A program made the position numbers and the translations under genes. A model generated the notes under the pieces. The model was not told the origin of the DNA, made no database searches, and worked only from the letters and a program-made list of their open reading frames with translations. Shown here piece by piece: positions 1 through 12,219 of a stretch of DNA of 64,000 nucleotides. Location of the stretch: the NCBI RefSeq assembly GCF_025698545.1, contig NC_068577.1, positions 41,805,250-41,869,249 on the forward strand, given 5' to 3'. Source of the DNA: Gossypium raimondii. Its lineage: Eukaryota; Streptophyta; Magnoliopsida; Malvales; Malvaceae. Each line of letters opens with the position of its first letter. The first letter of the stretch is position 1.

Positions 1-234
1 CTCCAGTTCACACCAATTCCAATGTCGTATATGGAGCTGTATCAAAGCTTATTCGATGCGCATGTTGTTTCTCCTTTTCATGTGAAGCCTCCACAACCTC
101 CGTACCCCAAATGGTATGACGCAAGTGCACAATGCGATTATCATGCGGGAATTATGAGGCATTCAATAGAGAATCGCACTACCTTAGACTCATCAACATG
201 GGTGTTGTCAAGTTGGATGACTCATCTAGTGTAG
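1..234 (+). pseudogene. Ty3/gypsy gag remnant (cut by window edge)
   Basis: An open frame with residues resembling the C-terminal part of plant Ty3/gypsy gag, including the conserved PKWYD run and a Cys-x-Tyr-His-Ala-Gly knuckle-like motif. The last Cys of the usual motif is replaced by Arg (SIENR), so the knuckle is probably broken. The frame is open at the left window edge and stops at 232-234. Downstream pieces on the same strand belong to the same decayed element. Family assignment is from recall of plant gypsy proteins. Confidence 0.6.
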
Positions 235-712
235 GAAATCTGCTACCCAATCATGATTGATAATGGAGTAAATGCAATATATGAAGAAGTGGTGGAAATT
301 TTCATATCAATGCCATATATGGAGACACGATTTAAAAGGGACCTTGTTAGATATCCACCTTTATAAACCTGGGAGTGTTTTAAGCAACCGAGCTGCAGAA
401 GAAATATTTGTAGTATTTAGGGCTTATTTAGAGCAATGTTCAAAACACAGTTGTTGCTTTTAGCCTAGAGGCAATAAGAATTTCTTTGTAAAATAGGCTC
501 ATGTCTAAATGTCGTTATTTTAATGAAATGCATCCTTGCGATAATTTTTGAACCAATATTCTTTCGGTCTTTTTTTGAATAATTATTCTTTCATTCTTTT
601 GAATTTTCTTCCACGTCATTCATTCATTCATTCATAATCATATTGTACAAATAGTTATTCATAAATTTGTATATTCTTTGGTATTTATTATGGGTCCCTA
701 GATATCAATGTC

Positions 713-904
713 ATGAGTGACACTGCTACAGATTTAGAATCTCCTTTTGAGCGAGACATGTGTTTAGAGGGATCTCATGACTTTGAAGATGACATAGATT
801 GTAGCCTATCTCCGGACTTGTTGAGGATGGCAGAACAGGAAGAGAAACAAATTTTACCTCCTGAGGAGACAGTGGAGATTGTGACTTTAAAGAAATGTGC
901 ATAA
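713..904 (+). pseudogene. Ty3/gypsy pol linker remnant (upstream of RT)
   Basis: Acidic 63-residue frame with PPDLL-like (SPDLLRM) and ILPPEE segments, typical of the region just before reverse transcriptase in plant gypsy polyproteins. The frame ends at 904. No reverse transcriptase, RNase H or integrase core follows. Within about 150 bases the sequence jumps to the C-terminal integrase region, so some 2-3 kb of pol appears to be missing. Confidence 0.55.
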
Positions 905-1039
905 CCGAATAAACAAAGCAAGACATTGTTAAGTTACTACGTCTTCGCATATGCCCGGGTTAAGCACTGTCATTGCAATCGAAACAACAGCACGATATCA
1001 GAAATTTGCAGTATGTTCAAGATTAATATCATGAATGAT

Positions 1040-1478
1040 ATGGTGAAAACTCTACCGGGGCAATGCCTCTCTCCTTAGTTTATCACGATTTTTTTCATTG
1101 AATTCGAATTTTTTTCTCTCCAGATATCGGCTGAGCAAGTTGGATGAAGCAGAATGGATCCAATCGCGATGTGATCAGTTGAACCTGATAGAAAGAAAAA
1201 AGGTTAAAAGCTATTCATCATGGTCAAATGTACAAAAAATGAATGATGTGAGCCTATAACAAAATGTTCGTCCTAGAGAATTCCACGAGGGTAACCTAAT
1301 GTTGAAGATCCTCCCACTACAAAAAAATATTTTAGAGGGAAACAAATACCAAATTTGGAAGAACCTTATGTTGTAGAGAAGGATTTTTCAGAGAAGCATT
1401 GATCTTAAGTGAGATGGATAGTAAAAACTTGTCCAATCCTGTAAACTCAGATTCAGTTAAGAAATACTTCGCTTAAAG
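1040..1478 (+). pseudogene. Ty3/gypsy integrase C-terminal remnant
   Basis: Reading across frameshifts on the + strand gives segments like the end of plant gypsy integrase: a TSTGA-type run near 1050, LDEAEWIQSR near 1140, VRPREF near 1270, and VKKY-like ending near 1460. Several stops and frameshifts are present, so it is non-functional. The piece lies between the pol linker remnant and the 3' spacer of the same element. Confidence 0.6.
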
Positions 1479-2870
1479 AAGGAGAGGACCAAGGTAAAAA
1501 CCCGCAAAGGGCAGTTTGAGTCCCAACAAAAGAAAAAAGGAAAAAAGAAGTGATGTGAAAAAATGAAAAGATGAAAATGAAAAATGAAAATGAAAAAGTA
1601 AAAATGGAGAGGCTAAGGCGAAAACCCGCAAAGGGCGCCTTAGACCAAAGGGATTTGAGTTGAAAACCCAAAAAGGGAGGCTCAAATTTTGATCAGAATA
1701 GGGCAGGAAGTGATCAGAGTAGTTCAGATTTTGATCAGAATGGGGCATGTGGTGATCTTGATATACCTGAATTAGCAGGAAAGGGTATGCGACATCTTGG
1801 GGCATCAACAGAGTATTGTAGATCTCCTAAACACATGTCAAACTCAGAATGGTCTTCATCAAGTTTGTACAAAGAAGTTCAAGCTGCGATATCTGGGGCA
1901 CCTAGTCTTCATACTATTTATTTTGAATTTGTTGTTCTTGGAATACTTCATTCTTTTTCAAGATATGTGTTCCCAATCAATTCTTTTTTATTCTTAATAT
2001 CCTTTATAATTTATTCATTTCAAGATATGATCTCAAATCAATTCTATTTTATCCATCATTATGATCTTTTTGCAAGCATGTTGCATTGGAATAATGATTA
2101 ATGGACCAATAAAACTTTCACAAAGGAAGGTTTTGCATATTACTTTAGAAGTTTCTAAATAATACAGTAACCTGAAATAGGACTATTGTTTAGAACGCAC
2201 CAAGTTTAAAGGTTGAAATATCTAGGAAGGGAAAGTCTAAATTGAGACTATTCCTTCAGATTTTGTTGTCAAGGCATTGATGAAACAAAATGACAAGATG
2301 TCGTGTCGGTTATAAGGCTTTAATGAACAGGCAGGCAATGATCACCAAGCAATAGGAAGAGGTTTTCTCGGAGAAGAAAGTCTTCATTTGTGCATGAGCA
2401 TTTGGTATGACACATTGGGAATGGTGTAAAGAACCAATGAGTTTCACATTCTATACCCTTGAATTGCGATAGGAAAGAATTGAGAAAAGACCAAATTTTT
2501 CTACCCTTGGGTTACAGTGGGATAAAGATGGTACAAATTTTGCGTCTCAATAGATGGAACTTTGAGGTTTACAGTGGAGGGCAATCTAATCAAGCGTTTT
2601 TTTAGAGATGTGAGCCGTGCAAAAATGCGTTGTAGCACTTCAGTGATAAAACCTTAATAAACTTTGAGTAATGATAACCTAAGTGATAAAGAGGAATCAT
2701 TCTCGAAAAAATAATATTCTACATTCATTCAAATGACATTCATATATGTCTAGTTAGGAGCATTTGATTCATTCTGATCATGATATCCTAATCGCTAGGT
2801 ATAATTAGGTTCATAAATTGAATTATACAAGTCATGTTCCCTAGAGAACAAACCGGTGAAACCAGTCTTG
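1479..2870 (+). other. Gypsy element 3' spacer, no gene
   Basis: Low-complexity A/G-rich DNA (1500-1800) with two related GGTAAAAACCCGCAAAGGG-like blocks, at about 1494 and 1616, then unremarkable sequence. Short open frames here show no recognised family and lie between element parts, so I read the stretch as the untranslated 3' spacer of the gypsy element. Confidence 0.5.
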
Positions 2871-3845
2871 TCTCCCTGGGCAGCAATGGAGTAGGTTGAA
2901 AATGGCAGATCTTGCCTTCCTGTATTAGCAGCGAAGTAGATCGAAGATACCCGTCTTATCGCCTTAACGTTGCAATGGAATAGATTAAAGCAACAACGGC
3001 GAATCTTACTTCCATGACGTTGCAGCGGAGTAGATTGAAGCCACGACGGCGGATCTTATCTCCCTGGCGTTAAGGCTTGGATTAGCTGAAGTGGAGTGGA
3101 TTGAAGCTGTGGGCAACGAATTCTATCTCTTTGGCATTACAGTAGAATAGATTGAAGCCACAACGGCGGATCTTACTTCCCTAGCGGTGTAGTGGAACAG
3201 ATTGAAGCTACAACAGCAGATCTGGTTTCCCCGATATTGCAATTAAAAATATTAAAGCCACAACGGCGGATCTTATTTCCCTGGCGTTGTAGTGGAACAG
3301 ATTGAAGCCACAACGGCGGATCTAGTTTCCCCGACATTGCAATTAAAAAGATTGAAGCCACAACGGCTGATCTTACTTCCCTGGCGGTGCAGTGGAATAG
3401 ATTGAAGCTACGACGGCGGATCTGGTTTCCCTAACATTGCAGTTAAATAGATTGAAGCCACAATGGCGAATCTTGCCTCCCTGGTGGTGTAGTGGAACAA
3501 ATTGAAGTCACAACGACGAATCTTGTTTCCTCGACATTGCAGTTAAGCAAATTGAAAAAAATAATCCTATCTCCCTGAAGTTGCAGTGGAGCGGATTAAA
3601 ATCAGATCTTATCTTTCTGAAGTTGCAGTAGAGCGGATCGCATGCAGTCTTATCTCCCTGAGGTTGCAGCGGAGTAGACTGAAGATAGCAAATCTTATCT
3701 CCCTAAATTTACAGTTGGGCAGACTACAAATAGCAAATTTTGTTCTTTTGAGAAGCTACAAGGTATAAATCTTATCTCCTTGACGTTGCAGTGGAGTAGA
3801 TTGAAGTACCAATGCCTATACCTCTGAAGACGCAGAAGGTTAGAA
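2870..3845 (+). repeat. Minisatellite array in gypsy 3' spacer (copy A)
   Basis: Nearly a kilobase of diverged tandem units of roughly 50 bp. Each contains a version of CTCCCTGGCGTTGCAGTGGA, then AGATTGAAGCCACAACGG and CGGATCTTAT. Units vary in length and sequence. The same array occurs at 12220-13215, also just before a polypurine tract and LTR, so it is part of the retroelement family and not a chance local repeat. Confidence 0.85.
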
Positions 3846-3940
3846 TGAGGCTACTTGAAGAAGAAGAGTGCCAAGGTCCAGCATGACAGGGCAAAATTGG
3901 TTATTTTTAGTCTTTCCTCTGTTCCCGTTACACAATAACG

Positions 3941-3956
3941 AGCAAAGAGGGGCAAC
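3941..3956 (+). promoter_or_regulatory. Polypurine tract of gypsy copy A
   Basis: AGCAAAGAGGGGCAAC lies directly before the TGTGATACCC start of the LTR. An almost identical tract precedes the LTR of copy B at 13351. This is the expected plus-strand priming position and fixes the element orientation as +. Confidence 0.7.
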
Positions 3957-6487
3957 TGTGATACCCAATTATTGCTCAGACCCATTTGAATGGATAAAAC
4001 CAATATCAAAATCCAATAACAGTCCAAAGCCCATTTACCCCAAACCCAATACTAAACCTAAAACCCATTAGCACTGTCAACACAAGACAGAATCAATGAA
4101 CCCTAGCCCAATAGGCCCACAACATGTTTTTAGTAAAGGAGGCAGAAACCTTAGGGCGCGCCGTACGGCTCCCTCACACGCCTCCGCGAATGTCGCAACA
4201 CGTCGCCCCGCACCACGCAAGTTCTTCCTGCAACAAACCACGACCACGAATAGCGAATAATGGGAGAAAATATGAGTTTTTGGGAGTTTTTCTTTTTTGG
4301 GGATTTCAGCAATATAAGGCCGAATTAAAATCTGTAAAAGGGGGATTTTTCACAGAAAAATACAGAGAAAAAGATTGAAAATAGAGATAAAAAAAATAGA
4401 GAAAAGAAAAGTTTGAATAAAAGGTGATTTTTTTGTGTTCATCATTTTTTATGTTTTTATTTTTATGCATAAAATAAAAGGAAGAAAAGAAAGAAAGCTT
4501 ACCTTGGCACTCGGATCTGCTCCAACGGGGTTCAAAAACCCAACTCGGTGAATATCCGGCCACCAATCGCGGTGGAGCCGTGGTTGAAAGACAAAGATGC
4601 GGTGACGGCTAAAGAAAAGGTTAGAAACCCTAGCAGAGAAAGTTAGGGTGGTTTGTTTGTTTGTTTGTTTTTAAATGGCAGAAAATGGGTTGTTTTAGAA
4701 AAAAATTGATTTTTATAACATACATGAAACAACGTCGTTTTAGGCTTGTTTCAGTGGCCCCAAAACGGCGCCGTATAGGCCTACACCCGTGTGATTGACC
4801 CGACCCGCTTGGAGACCTGCGTGTTTTCACTGCTGAGGATATTTGCGAAATTGGTCCTCCCTGTTTTTGCAGTGTGTTTAATTAAATTTCGTAATTTTCT
4901 TAAATTTTACTGCACGTTTTATTTTTATTTCACTTCGGTCCTTATTGAAACGCAACGTTTTGGGAGAATGAATTAATTTCCCTTTTGGTCCCTATCTGTT
5001 ATGTGCGTGTTCAACGCGGTTCGCGCATTTATGTTTATTTCGAATTGCCCTTTAAATTTTTGTTTGGATTACGAATTAGTCCTTCTGTTATTTTTACACT
5101 ATTATTATTATTGTTTTAAATTATTATTATTATTATAATAATTATTATTATAACCATGCATTTATGTGAATACATTTGAAATATACGTACATATTGTTTT
5201 TATAGTTTATATATATACTTACATTTTCTTTATATATATATATATATTTATATATACATTTATATACATACATATTTTACACATATATATATCTTCATGG
5301 TTTATTTATCTATTATATTTATATATATTATTTTATTTTGTAAATATATATGTACATATCTTTAAATATGTATACTTTTATATACTTCTATATATTATAA
5401 TTTTATAAACCTATTTATAAACATACTTATATATTTTTGTTTCATAATTTTAAAGTATGTATACGTACATATATTTTTCATATTTTATGTATATACACAT
5501 ACATATGTATATTAAAATTTTCATATATTTTATGGTTAATGTTTCACAAAATGTCTACTTTTTATGCCCATTTAATTACAAAAGTATTTTAATTCGACTC
5601 GCTTATTACCGCTTGTTTTACATTAGTTGACTTGTTTTTTTTTCTTTATTTTATTTGATTTTATTGTTTATTGGATTATTGCTGGTGCTATTCTCATTAG
5701 CATTTTAAGCATATATTTTTATATTTGTTTTCTAAAAATATTTTTTAATTAAAGCATGAAAATCATCTTATTTCGTAATTTTCAAAATATTTGGTATTCA
5801 TGATTCTCGAGAAAAATTGTGTCCTAACTTACTGGATTTCGATTTTTTCGATGAATTTAGATAGCCAAGTATTTATTTTGCAATAAAATCGCACAAATTC
5901 ATAAATCAAAATTATTTTCGGGAATTCAACATGTTGTGTCCTAACGTATTGAGTATGACATATTGTTTTCTTGAAATGAAGATTTTCCTAAAATAATAAA
6001 GGCCATATTCTGTATTTAGGAGTTTTGAGAAATTGAGCCCTAATTTACTGGGTTTTGATTTTTTTCATTCGACCTAAATAAACGAATATCCTTCTCAAAT
6101 TTAAATGCATCGGTTTCAAAAATCAAAAGACAAACTTAATTTTGAAGATTAAAAAGTGTTGTGCCCTAAGTCACTAGGTGTGATACTTTATTTCTTTGAA
6201 ATAAGAATGTTTTTAATTCATTCAAGTTAAATTATTTTTTTAAATCTTTTCAAATTTTTGACGCCAAGGCATTAAACAATCAATTCGGTACCGATTTTGG
6301 GCGTTACGAGGGTGCTAACCCTTCCTCGTGCGTAACTGACTCCCGAACTCGTTTTCTCAAATTTCGTAGACCAAAATAATTTTTAAGGTGAGCCGATCAC
6401 ACCTCAATAAAGGATTGGTGGTGACTCTAGTTTTTTATTTTTAAAGTCGACAACTAAATTTTTGTTTTCAAAAAAATGGTTTCGACA
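3957..6487 (+). repeat. 3' LTR of Ty3/gypsy element, copy A
   Basis: A 2531 bp unit that begins TGTGATACCC after the polypurine tract and ends GGTTTCGACA. Its last 700 bp match copy B (13367-15445), including the GGGCGTTACGAGGGTGCTAA block near 6300 and the same terminus. The centre (5090-5550) is an AT-rich TATA-type simple-sequence stretch. The first 900 bp differ clearly from copy B, so the two LTRs may come from different subfamilies. A possible TATA element (ATATAAGG) is near 4312. Confidence 0.75.
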
Positions 6488-7240
6488 ATACAATTTTTTT
6501 TAAAAAATACATGGGTTCCGGCCATTGATAGGCTAAAACCCAAAAAATTATTTTTTTAAAGTCTGATACAATTATCAGGCAATCATGGGTGCAAAATATG
6601 AGTGAGTTCCGGCCATTGACTGGCCACAACCCAAATTTACTATTTATTTTAGGTTATTTTAGTTATTGTTTTTAAACCTGAATTATTTTTATAAATATAA
6701 TATTTTTTGGGGCTATTTAGGTAAAATAGCCTTGGTTGTGAAATGCTTATTGTAGATATAGGTGAAGCCCAAGGCTATAGGAGGAAAAACAGTGAGAACC
6801 CAAACTTGACATTTCCTCTGCGATGTGTTGTGTCCTGTGCTGTCTGAAGTGTGCAGTGTGTGTAAAGTCTCGAGGCGAGTGCTTGATATGTTCGAATCCA
6901 ATGCAAAATTCCCTTCCTTTTTACACTTTTGGTGCTTTCGTTCTTTTTTATTTATTGCCGTTATTAAATAGAAGAGGGTTCCTAGGCCTAGTATGGAGGT
7001 CAACTAATGCCAATTTGCTATCGTAGCCCCCCAACCCCATCCCTATGCCCCTGCTACCACATGTTTTAATATTCCATATTAGCATCCAAAAATATCAATC
7101 TTCATCAAATATTTGTCGGTTTGACTTTATCAATACCTTAAACTAGACTGATTTTTTCATAAATTGCGGGAAAATAGTATGAAGCCACTCCACAATGTAT
7201 ATATTCCAACTCTTTTCTTTTTATATAGTTTAATTCATGT
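6488..7240. other. Intergenic, short repeat fragments
   Basis: Two copies of a GGGTTCCGGCCATTGA-type motif (about 6511 and 6604) suggest a fragment of another repeat. Short frames around 6713-7026 show no recognised family. Nothing else supportable. Confidence 0.4.
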
Positions 7241-7400
7241 AAAAATTGGGAGTGCCGATTGAGTTTTAACTCGATTTGTATCAACATTGTTGTCAGTGTA
7301 GGAAGTTGTGAGTTCGAATACGCTGAAATGCATTATTTTCTAATTTAAGAATCGGAGAGGGACAATAGATAGCGAACCTGTAAGGAAATGATTTTTGCTA
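7240..7400 (+). repeat. Possible tRNA-derived SINE-like fragment
   Basis: Contains GTGCCGATTGAGTTTTAACT (a weak A-box-like segment) followed about 65 bases later by GAGTTCGAATAC (B-box-like) and then GCATTATT. The spacing would suit a tRNA-related pol III promoter. No tail or target duplication was identified, so the call is tentative. Confidence 0.3.
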
Positions 7401-7905
7401 TTTAAATAATATGTAGAAAAAGAAATGAATAGTTGCTAAAAAAATGTATTCATTTTCCTTATTTTCTTTGGGCTCCCAACCCATTGGATTCAGAAAAGCC
7501 CAAAGTTTCTAATTTGAAACAATAAGAAGATTAGAACTTGGAGGAAATTCAGCAAGGATCAAATAGGCTTAATCACTAGGAGAAGGTTTAATGATACATA
7601 AATATAGGAACATGACTCGAATACATAAATACATGAATTTACACACAAACCTTGCTGATAAATCATTCAAAAATTACCCACATTCCAAATGCTCAAGCAC
7701 ACACACCATTGAATTCGCTCAAGGAGATGATTATTTGATTCCAACACTACAATCCCAATACCATGTTTCCTAATCTCCTGAAAAAGTACAAAGGCTTATT
7801 GTAATTTCCAACTAAATGTAAATCTAACTTCATACATTTCTATACAAGTACAATCCTAATGTTTCTTTCTCTTCCCCATGATTGTCTAGAATCAATGGAG
7901 TTGCT

Positions 7906-10900
7906 TTATTTTAATCTTGCAGTTATGAGCCCTTCAATCGACCCGACCAGGGCGAACAATGTCAGTGGAAGGCACACAAGGCTGAAACTTTGGAGCATGA
8001 CCCACTTTAGTGACCAGGCTTCAACGTTTCTCTGCTTGAAGTACATCTGCACTGGAAAGTATATTGATAGGGGCCAGAAGTAGATGCCTCCTAATACTCC
8101 CAAAACTTGGTTGAAATATGGGAATAACATGGCAATTATTGTTGTCGAAGCTACGAAAATGGTGCGGAAGCATAATCTAAGAACGTTTAATTTAAAAGCT
8201 GGCAAAAGTGGGAGTTTCAACTTGAAATCCTTGTGTATGATTCCACTGTCCGGAAATTTCACTGAGACCCATTTCTCAACGTTTGCAAATAGTGGCTGGC
8301 TGTAAACCTGCCAAATGCAAGGCATTAACACAAAGGTTAACACCAACATTATTCAAACTCTAGTGTGAGAGTTGGATACGAGTACATGTCTATGAATTTG
8401 AATGATTCTTAAAGGGCTATATTCTCGTATCTATGCCATGATATATGTTGGACACGAGTACTTCTAAGTAGCAAAGGCCTGAAACCATATGATTATCATT
8501 TTAACAACTGAAAAGTTCCTAAGAACGATAACATATAGCTGAACCAGAAAATGTTAATCAAACATAATGTTATTAGTACCTGATATCCTCCAACTAGATG
8601 AAGAACAATGCACATATTAGCAAAGTCGATGAGCCAATATGGTTCGTAAAATCCAAAACCAGTCAAGAGATTCCCTGGTGTCTTATCTCCAAAGGCTGCA
8701 TATCCAAGTGCTCCACAACAGAGATAGAAGAAGGTTGTGGCAGAAATTGATATTATTGAAGCTGTCTTCATGGTGTCCTTCTCAGAAGGAGGTGACTTTA
8801 AAGTATCCTTCAAGTTTTAAAATTGTAATCACCATTAGTTCAGCATATCACCAAGACTTAAAACTGTCATTCAACTATGTTACTGAGACTCATGTGAGAA
8901 TGTCAAACACGGGCATGATGAATTTTTTCCAAGTTTTTTCATATTATCCCATACTCATTTTCAGATATATGTTTGACAAGGATATTTTAAGAAGAATGAA
9001 GAAATAACAATATGAACTCATCTTTAATGGTGTCAACCTGTATCTCAATAAGAATTAGGGAGTAGGGATAGGCGAATGCTATGTCTCCAAGTGCTTGAGA
9101 AACCAGCCAAACTTTCTCACCAGTAGTAGATGTTGAGATTCCTCGAATGGAACCCTTAATATAACCATTTCCTGCAATTTTAGAACAGAAACATCAGTAA
9201 GATCTTAGTCAAGTTCTTTCAGATATTCTACAATGAGAAATCTATAAAAATCTATAGGTTCATCATTTTACCTACTACTTTAGCAATGCCAAGTCCAAGA
9301 CCAACGATAGAATAAGCAAAGGACATGAATGCAGCAACCACCGATAGCCATTGTATGTTGTGAAAATTATTTATCTGAGAGAGTATTAATTGAACAACTC
9401 CAAAAGCTAGCATATACTGAGCATCTCCAAAATAACATTCAGCATTATGCCCTTCATTGTGGTAACAGTTGGATTTTTGAATTGCTCTGCATTCACAAGT
9501 AAAATAGGCATTGGCAACCAAAACCATACCTCTAAAAAGAGGAAAATCAATAGCAACAACCTATGTTACTCGGACTGGGGTGCGAGTGTTGGTCTGCCAC
9601 AGGTATGTTCAATTCTTTTCAAGTTTTTTCATATATTTGGAAGGTCCTTGAAGGGTCATACTCATACTCATGTCTATACATGCATCTGATATGGGGGTTG
9701 AGCATAGATACTTCAAGAAAATGAAGAGTCGGAGTAACATAAGCAGCAACGGCAGCATCTTTTGGTGAACTAGCCATAGTAAATTACGATCAAGCAGTTG
9801 GAGTAAAAGGAACCTTAACAACACACCTCAGGCTAATAGCAGATGTTATTGTATATGCTATTCCCATACCATACAAGCCTACTTGAACAAAAAGGCCGCA
9901 AACCCTTGCATTGGTTTTCCCTGAAAATCCATGATAAGCAATCAAAATTGATGACTAACAGGCATGTATAAACATATATTGTTGTAATTAACAGCTGGTG
10001 AACAAACAGTGAAGTGTGGTTTTAGTAGGAATTTGCTTTCAATATAAAGACTGGCCTCTTTTATTCAATGGCATTGCTCTGGTGCATGATTTAGATTGAA
10101 AATTACTTGGTTTTTCAATCTCCTTTTATCCAAGAGAATATGCCAACTGTTGGCTTTTTATGTAGGCTGATTAGATCTGATTTTAAAGTTGAAATAGTTT
10201 AGAAATTCTTGGAGATTCATGAATCCCTGATGCATACAAGTGGAAACTCAGGAAAAGACTTGCGTGAAAATATGAAATTTAGTGATGTAAGTGGACACCT
10301 ATGCATTATATGATCAATCCAGAGATTCAATGGTCAAAAGGCCCATACATAATCATCATCATTAGGATGAAACATTCATGATTATCATCACGACCTTAAT
10401 CAATGAATTTCCCCTCACTCGAAGCCGAGTTTGTCTAACTTAGCAAGGCATGACAAAATCTAATTCCTTTGTGGGCTTCCTACATGGATGGATTTGACTT
10501 TAATAGTGATTAAAGAAAATGGTTTTAATATTTAATTTAGTATCTAATGTTTTAGTTTATTTTGATAATCGAGTTTTTTTTAATTTGATATTTAAATAAT
10601 TTTTTTCTCAGATTTTGATTTTAATGTTCAATTTGGTCCATATACTTTATTTGTGTCTCAATTAAGTATGTATGTTTTGTTATTAAAGCATATGAGTCAA
10701 TCAGTAATTGGATCACATGATGAACTCAAGTAGAGAAAAAAAAAGCAGAAAATTGAACATTGAAATGAACAAAGATATTAGCGAAAGAAATTGTTGCAGA
10801 GCTGCAGAACTATGAAGATGAAAAGTCTACCGTCTTTTCTTTGTAGGTTCAGTGATTGAATCTACCATTCCACATGGACCTATCTTTTCTCAACTACCTT

Positions 10901-11474
10901 CAAAACTCTAGTATACGTGTTTTTTTTTTCAGAGTTCCTCCAATAGAAACTCTGAAATCTACCGACGATATAATGATTAAGAATATGTTTTGATGAAGTT
11001 TCAAAGATGGAGTCGGTAAAAAAAAGATGATAAACTGTTTAAAAATCTCACCTAAATTCATGTTAACAGCATCGATGTAGGATCGATTTCTGACGGGTCC
11101 AACTTCAGGATCAGGCGTTTTATAACAGTTGCAGAGAAGATACGTGGAAATCAAAGTTACGGACGCGAAGAGCACCATAGCCAAAGGTCCGGCAATCCAC
11201 CCCAACTGAGCCATGCTCCACGCCAGAGATAGCACCCCGGCGCCTATGACCCCCGTTATTATATGCGCCACCGCCGTCCATACATTCCCTTCATCCAACC
11301 ATCAATAAAAAATCCAAATGATCAAATTTCACTTGATACACAAAAACAGGATGTGTTTGGAAATAAAATCATTAAGACTGAAACAAAGGGAACACAGTTA
11401 CCAGTTCTATGGAGATGATTATGATGCTTGTTGTTCAACAATGGGGTTTGATTACTAGAATGAGCTTCTTCCAT
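7906..11474 (-). CDS. Amino acid permease, AAP7-like (gene 1)
   Basis: Predicted plasma-membrane H+/amino acid symporter of the AAAP/AAP family. Exons on the minus strand: 11474-11402, 11288-11052, 9920-9827, 9486-9272, 9171-9038, 8807-8580, 8307-7906. Together they give 1383 nt, or 460 aa, close to the usual AAP length of about 460-490. All introns are GT..AG and the frame closes. Recognisable segments are WTAVAHIITGVIGAGVLSLA (exon 2), AIQKSNCYH (exon 4), DIAFAYPYSLILIEIQ (exon 5), DTLKSPP and GNLLTGFGFYEPYWLIDFAN (exon 6), and the FPYFNQVLGVLGG segment (exon 7). The GSIEGLI ending and FYLCCG segment point to the AAP7 branch as I recall it. The start is the only ATG before the conserved core. 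The substrate cannot be read from sequence. Exon lengths 2-7 equal those of gene 2 at 46001-48629. Confidence 0.92.
9561..9741. mobile_element. MITE in intron 3 of permease gene 1
   Basis: A 181 bp unit bounded by CTATGTTACTCGGACT and its near-inverse AGTCGGAGTAACATAA. It contains the TTCAAGTTTTTTCATATATT core. Related cores occur in other introns of this gene (about 8340-8470 and 8885-9000), in permease gene 2 (about 47240-47440) and in the CAX gene (about 49910-50035). No coding capacity. The superfamily was not assigned. Confidence 0.6.
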
Positions 11475-11512
11475 GGCCTTTTCAGTTTAGCATTTAAGTC
11501 TAATTTTGGTTT

Positions 11513-11521
11513 AAATTTATA
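11513..11521 (-). promoter_or_regulatory. Candidate TATA box, permease gene 1
   Basis: On the minus strand the sequence reads CTATAAATTT about 39 bases before the start codon at 11474. That leaves a very short leader, so the real transcription start may use a different element further upstream. Confidence 0.3.
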
Positions 11522-11529
11522 GAAGAAGA

Positions 11530-12219
11530 TTGCGTACAAAGATGCAACTTCGAATTTGAATTAAAATTAAATGGGAAAAACGATGTGTAGTACTTTCGTG
11601 TTGCATGATCAAACTACTGGAATTTTACTGAATCTTCTTTTCTTTTAATTACAACTATTTGCTTATGTAGTAAAATGAGTCAGCAAATTTTTTATAATTT
11701 TGTAATCCCCAACTCCAAATTTTGAATATTGAATTTTAACTTGAAACCTTTAAATTTTGAATTTGGGAATCCGAATCTTGAATTTGAAGTTAAAGAATGG
11801 GGATTTAAGGGTAAAAATTACAAAAAAATTTATTAAAATATCATTAATTAATTAAAAATTATGGTAGAAAAACTTCGTAAAATAATTTCTCATAATAAGA
11901 CATGGAACACTCGCACTGAAAAGTAATACTTAGCACGCACGCTCATTGAAATAACAAATCTCACTGTTGTAAAAATAAATTATATATTTTAAACGACTTT
12001 ATTTTATTTAAGTAGCACTATATGAAACAATTATCTTTTAAATATATATTAAAAATAGAAATAAGGCTAAACTATAAAAATAATTATTTTCGTTTGCTTC
12101 ATATTATATTTTAGTTATTTTTGTTTGAAGTATTACGTTTTAGTCACTTACGATATCGTTTTGTTATGAAGTGGTCACTCTACCGTTAAGCTCCCCTTAT
12201 CTCCCTAACGGTGGTCCTA
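11530..12219. other. Intergenic, repeat fragment near right end
   Basis: AT-rich DNA without a gene. The last 150 bases (TTTTAGTCACTTACG, then CACTCTACCGTTAAGCTCC) look like the end of a dispersed repeat. It abuts the truncated gypsy copy B. Confidence 0.4.

Noticed and set aside
5166..5408. Open frame of 80 residues rich in Ile, Tyr and Phe
   Set aside because: It is a translation of the TATATA-type simple sequence within the gypsy LTR; no coding signal.
7240..7400. Functional tRNA gene
   Set aside because: Box-like words exist but no cloverleaf can be formed; at most a SINE-like relic.
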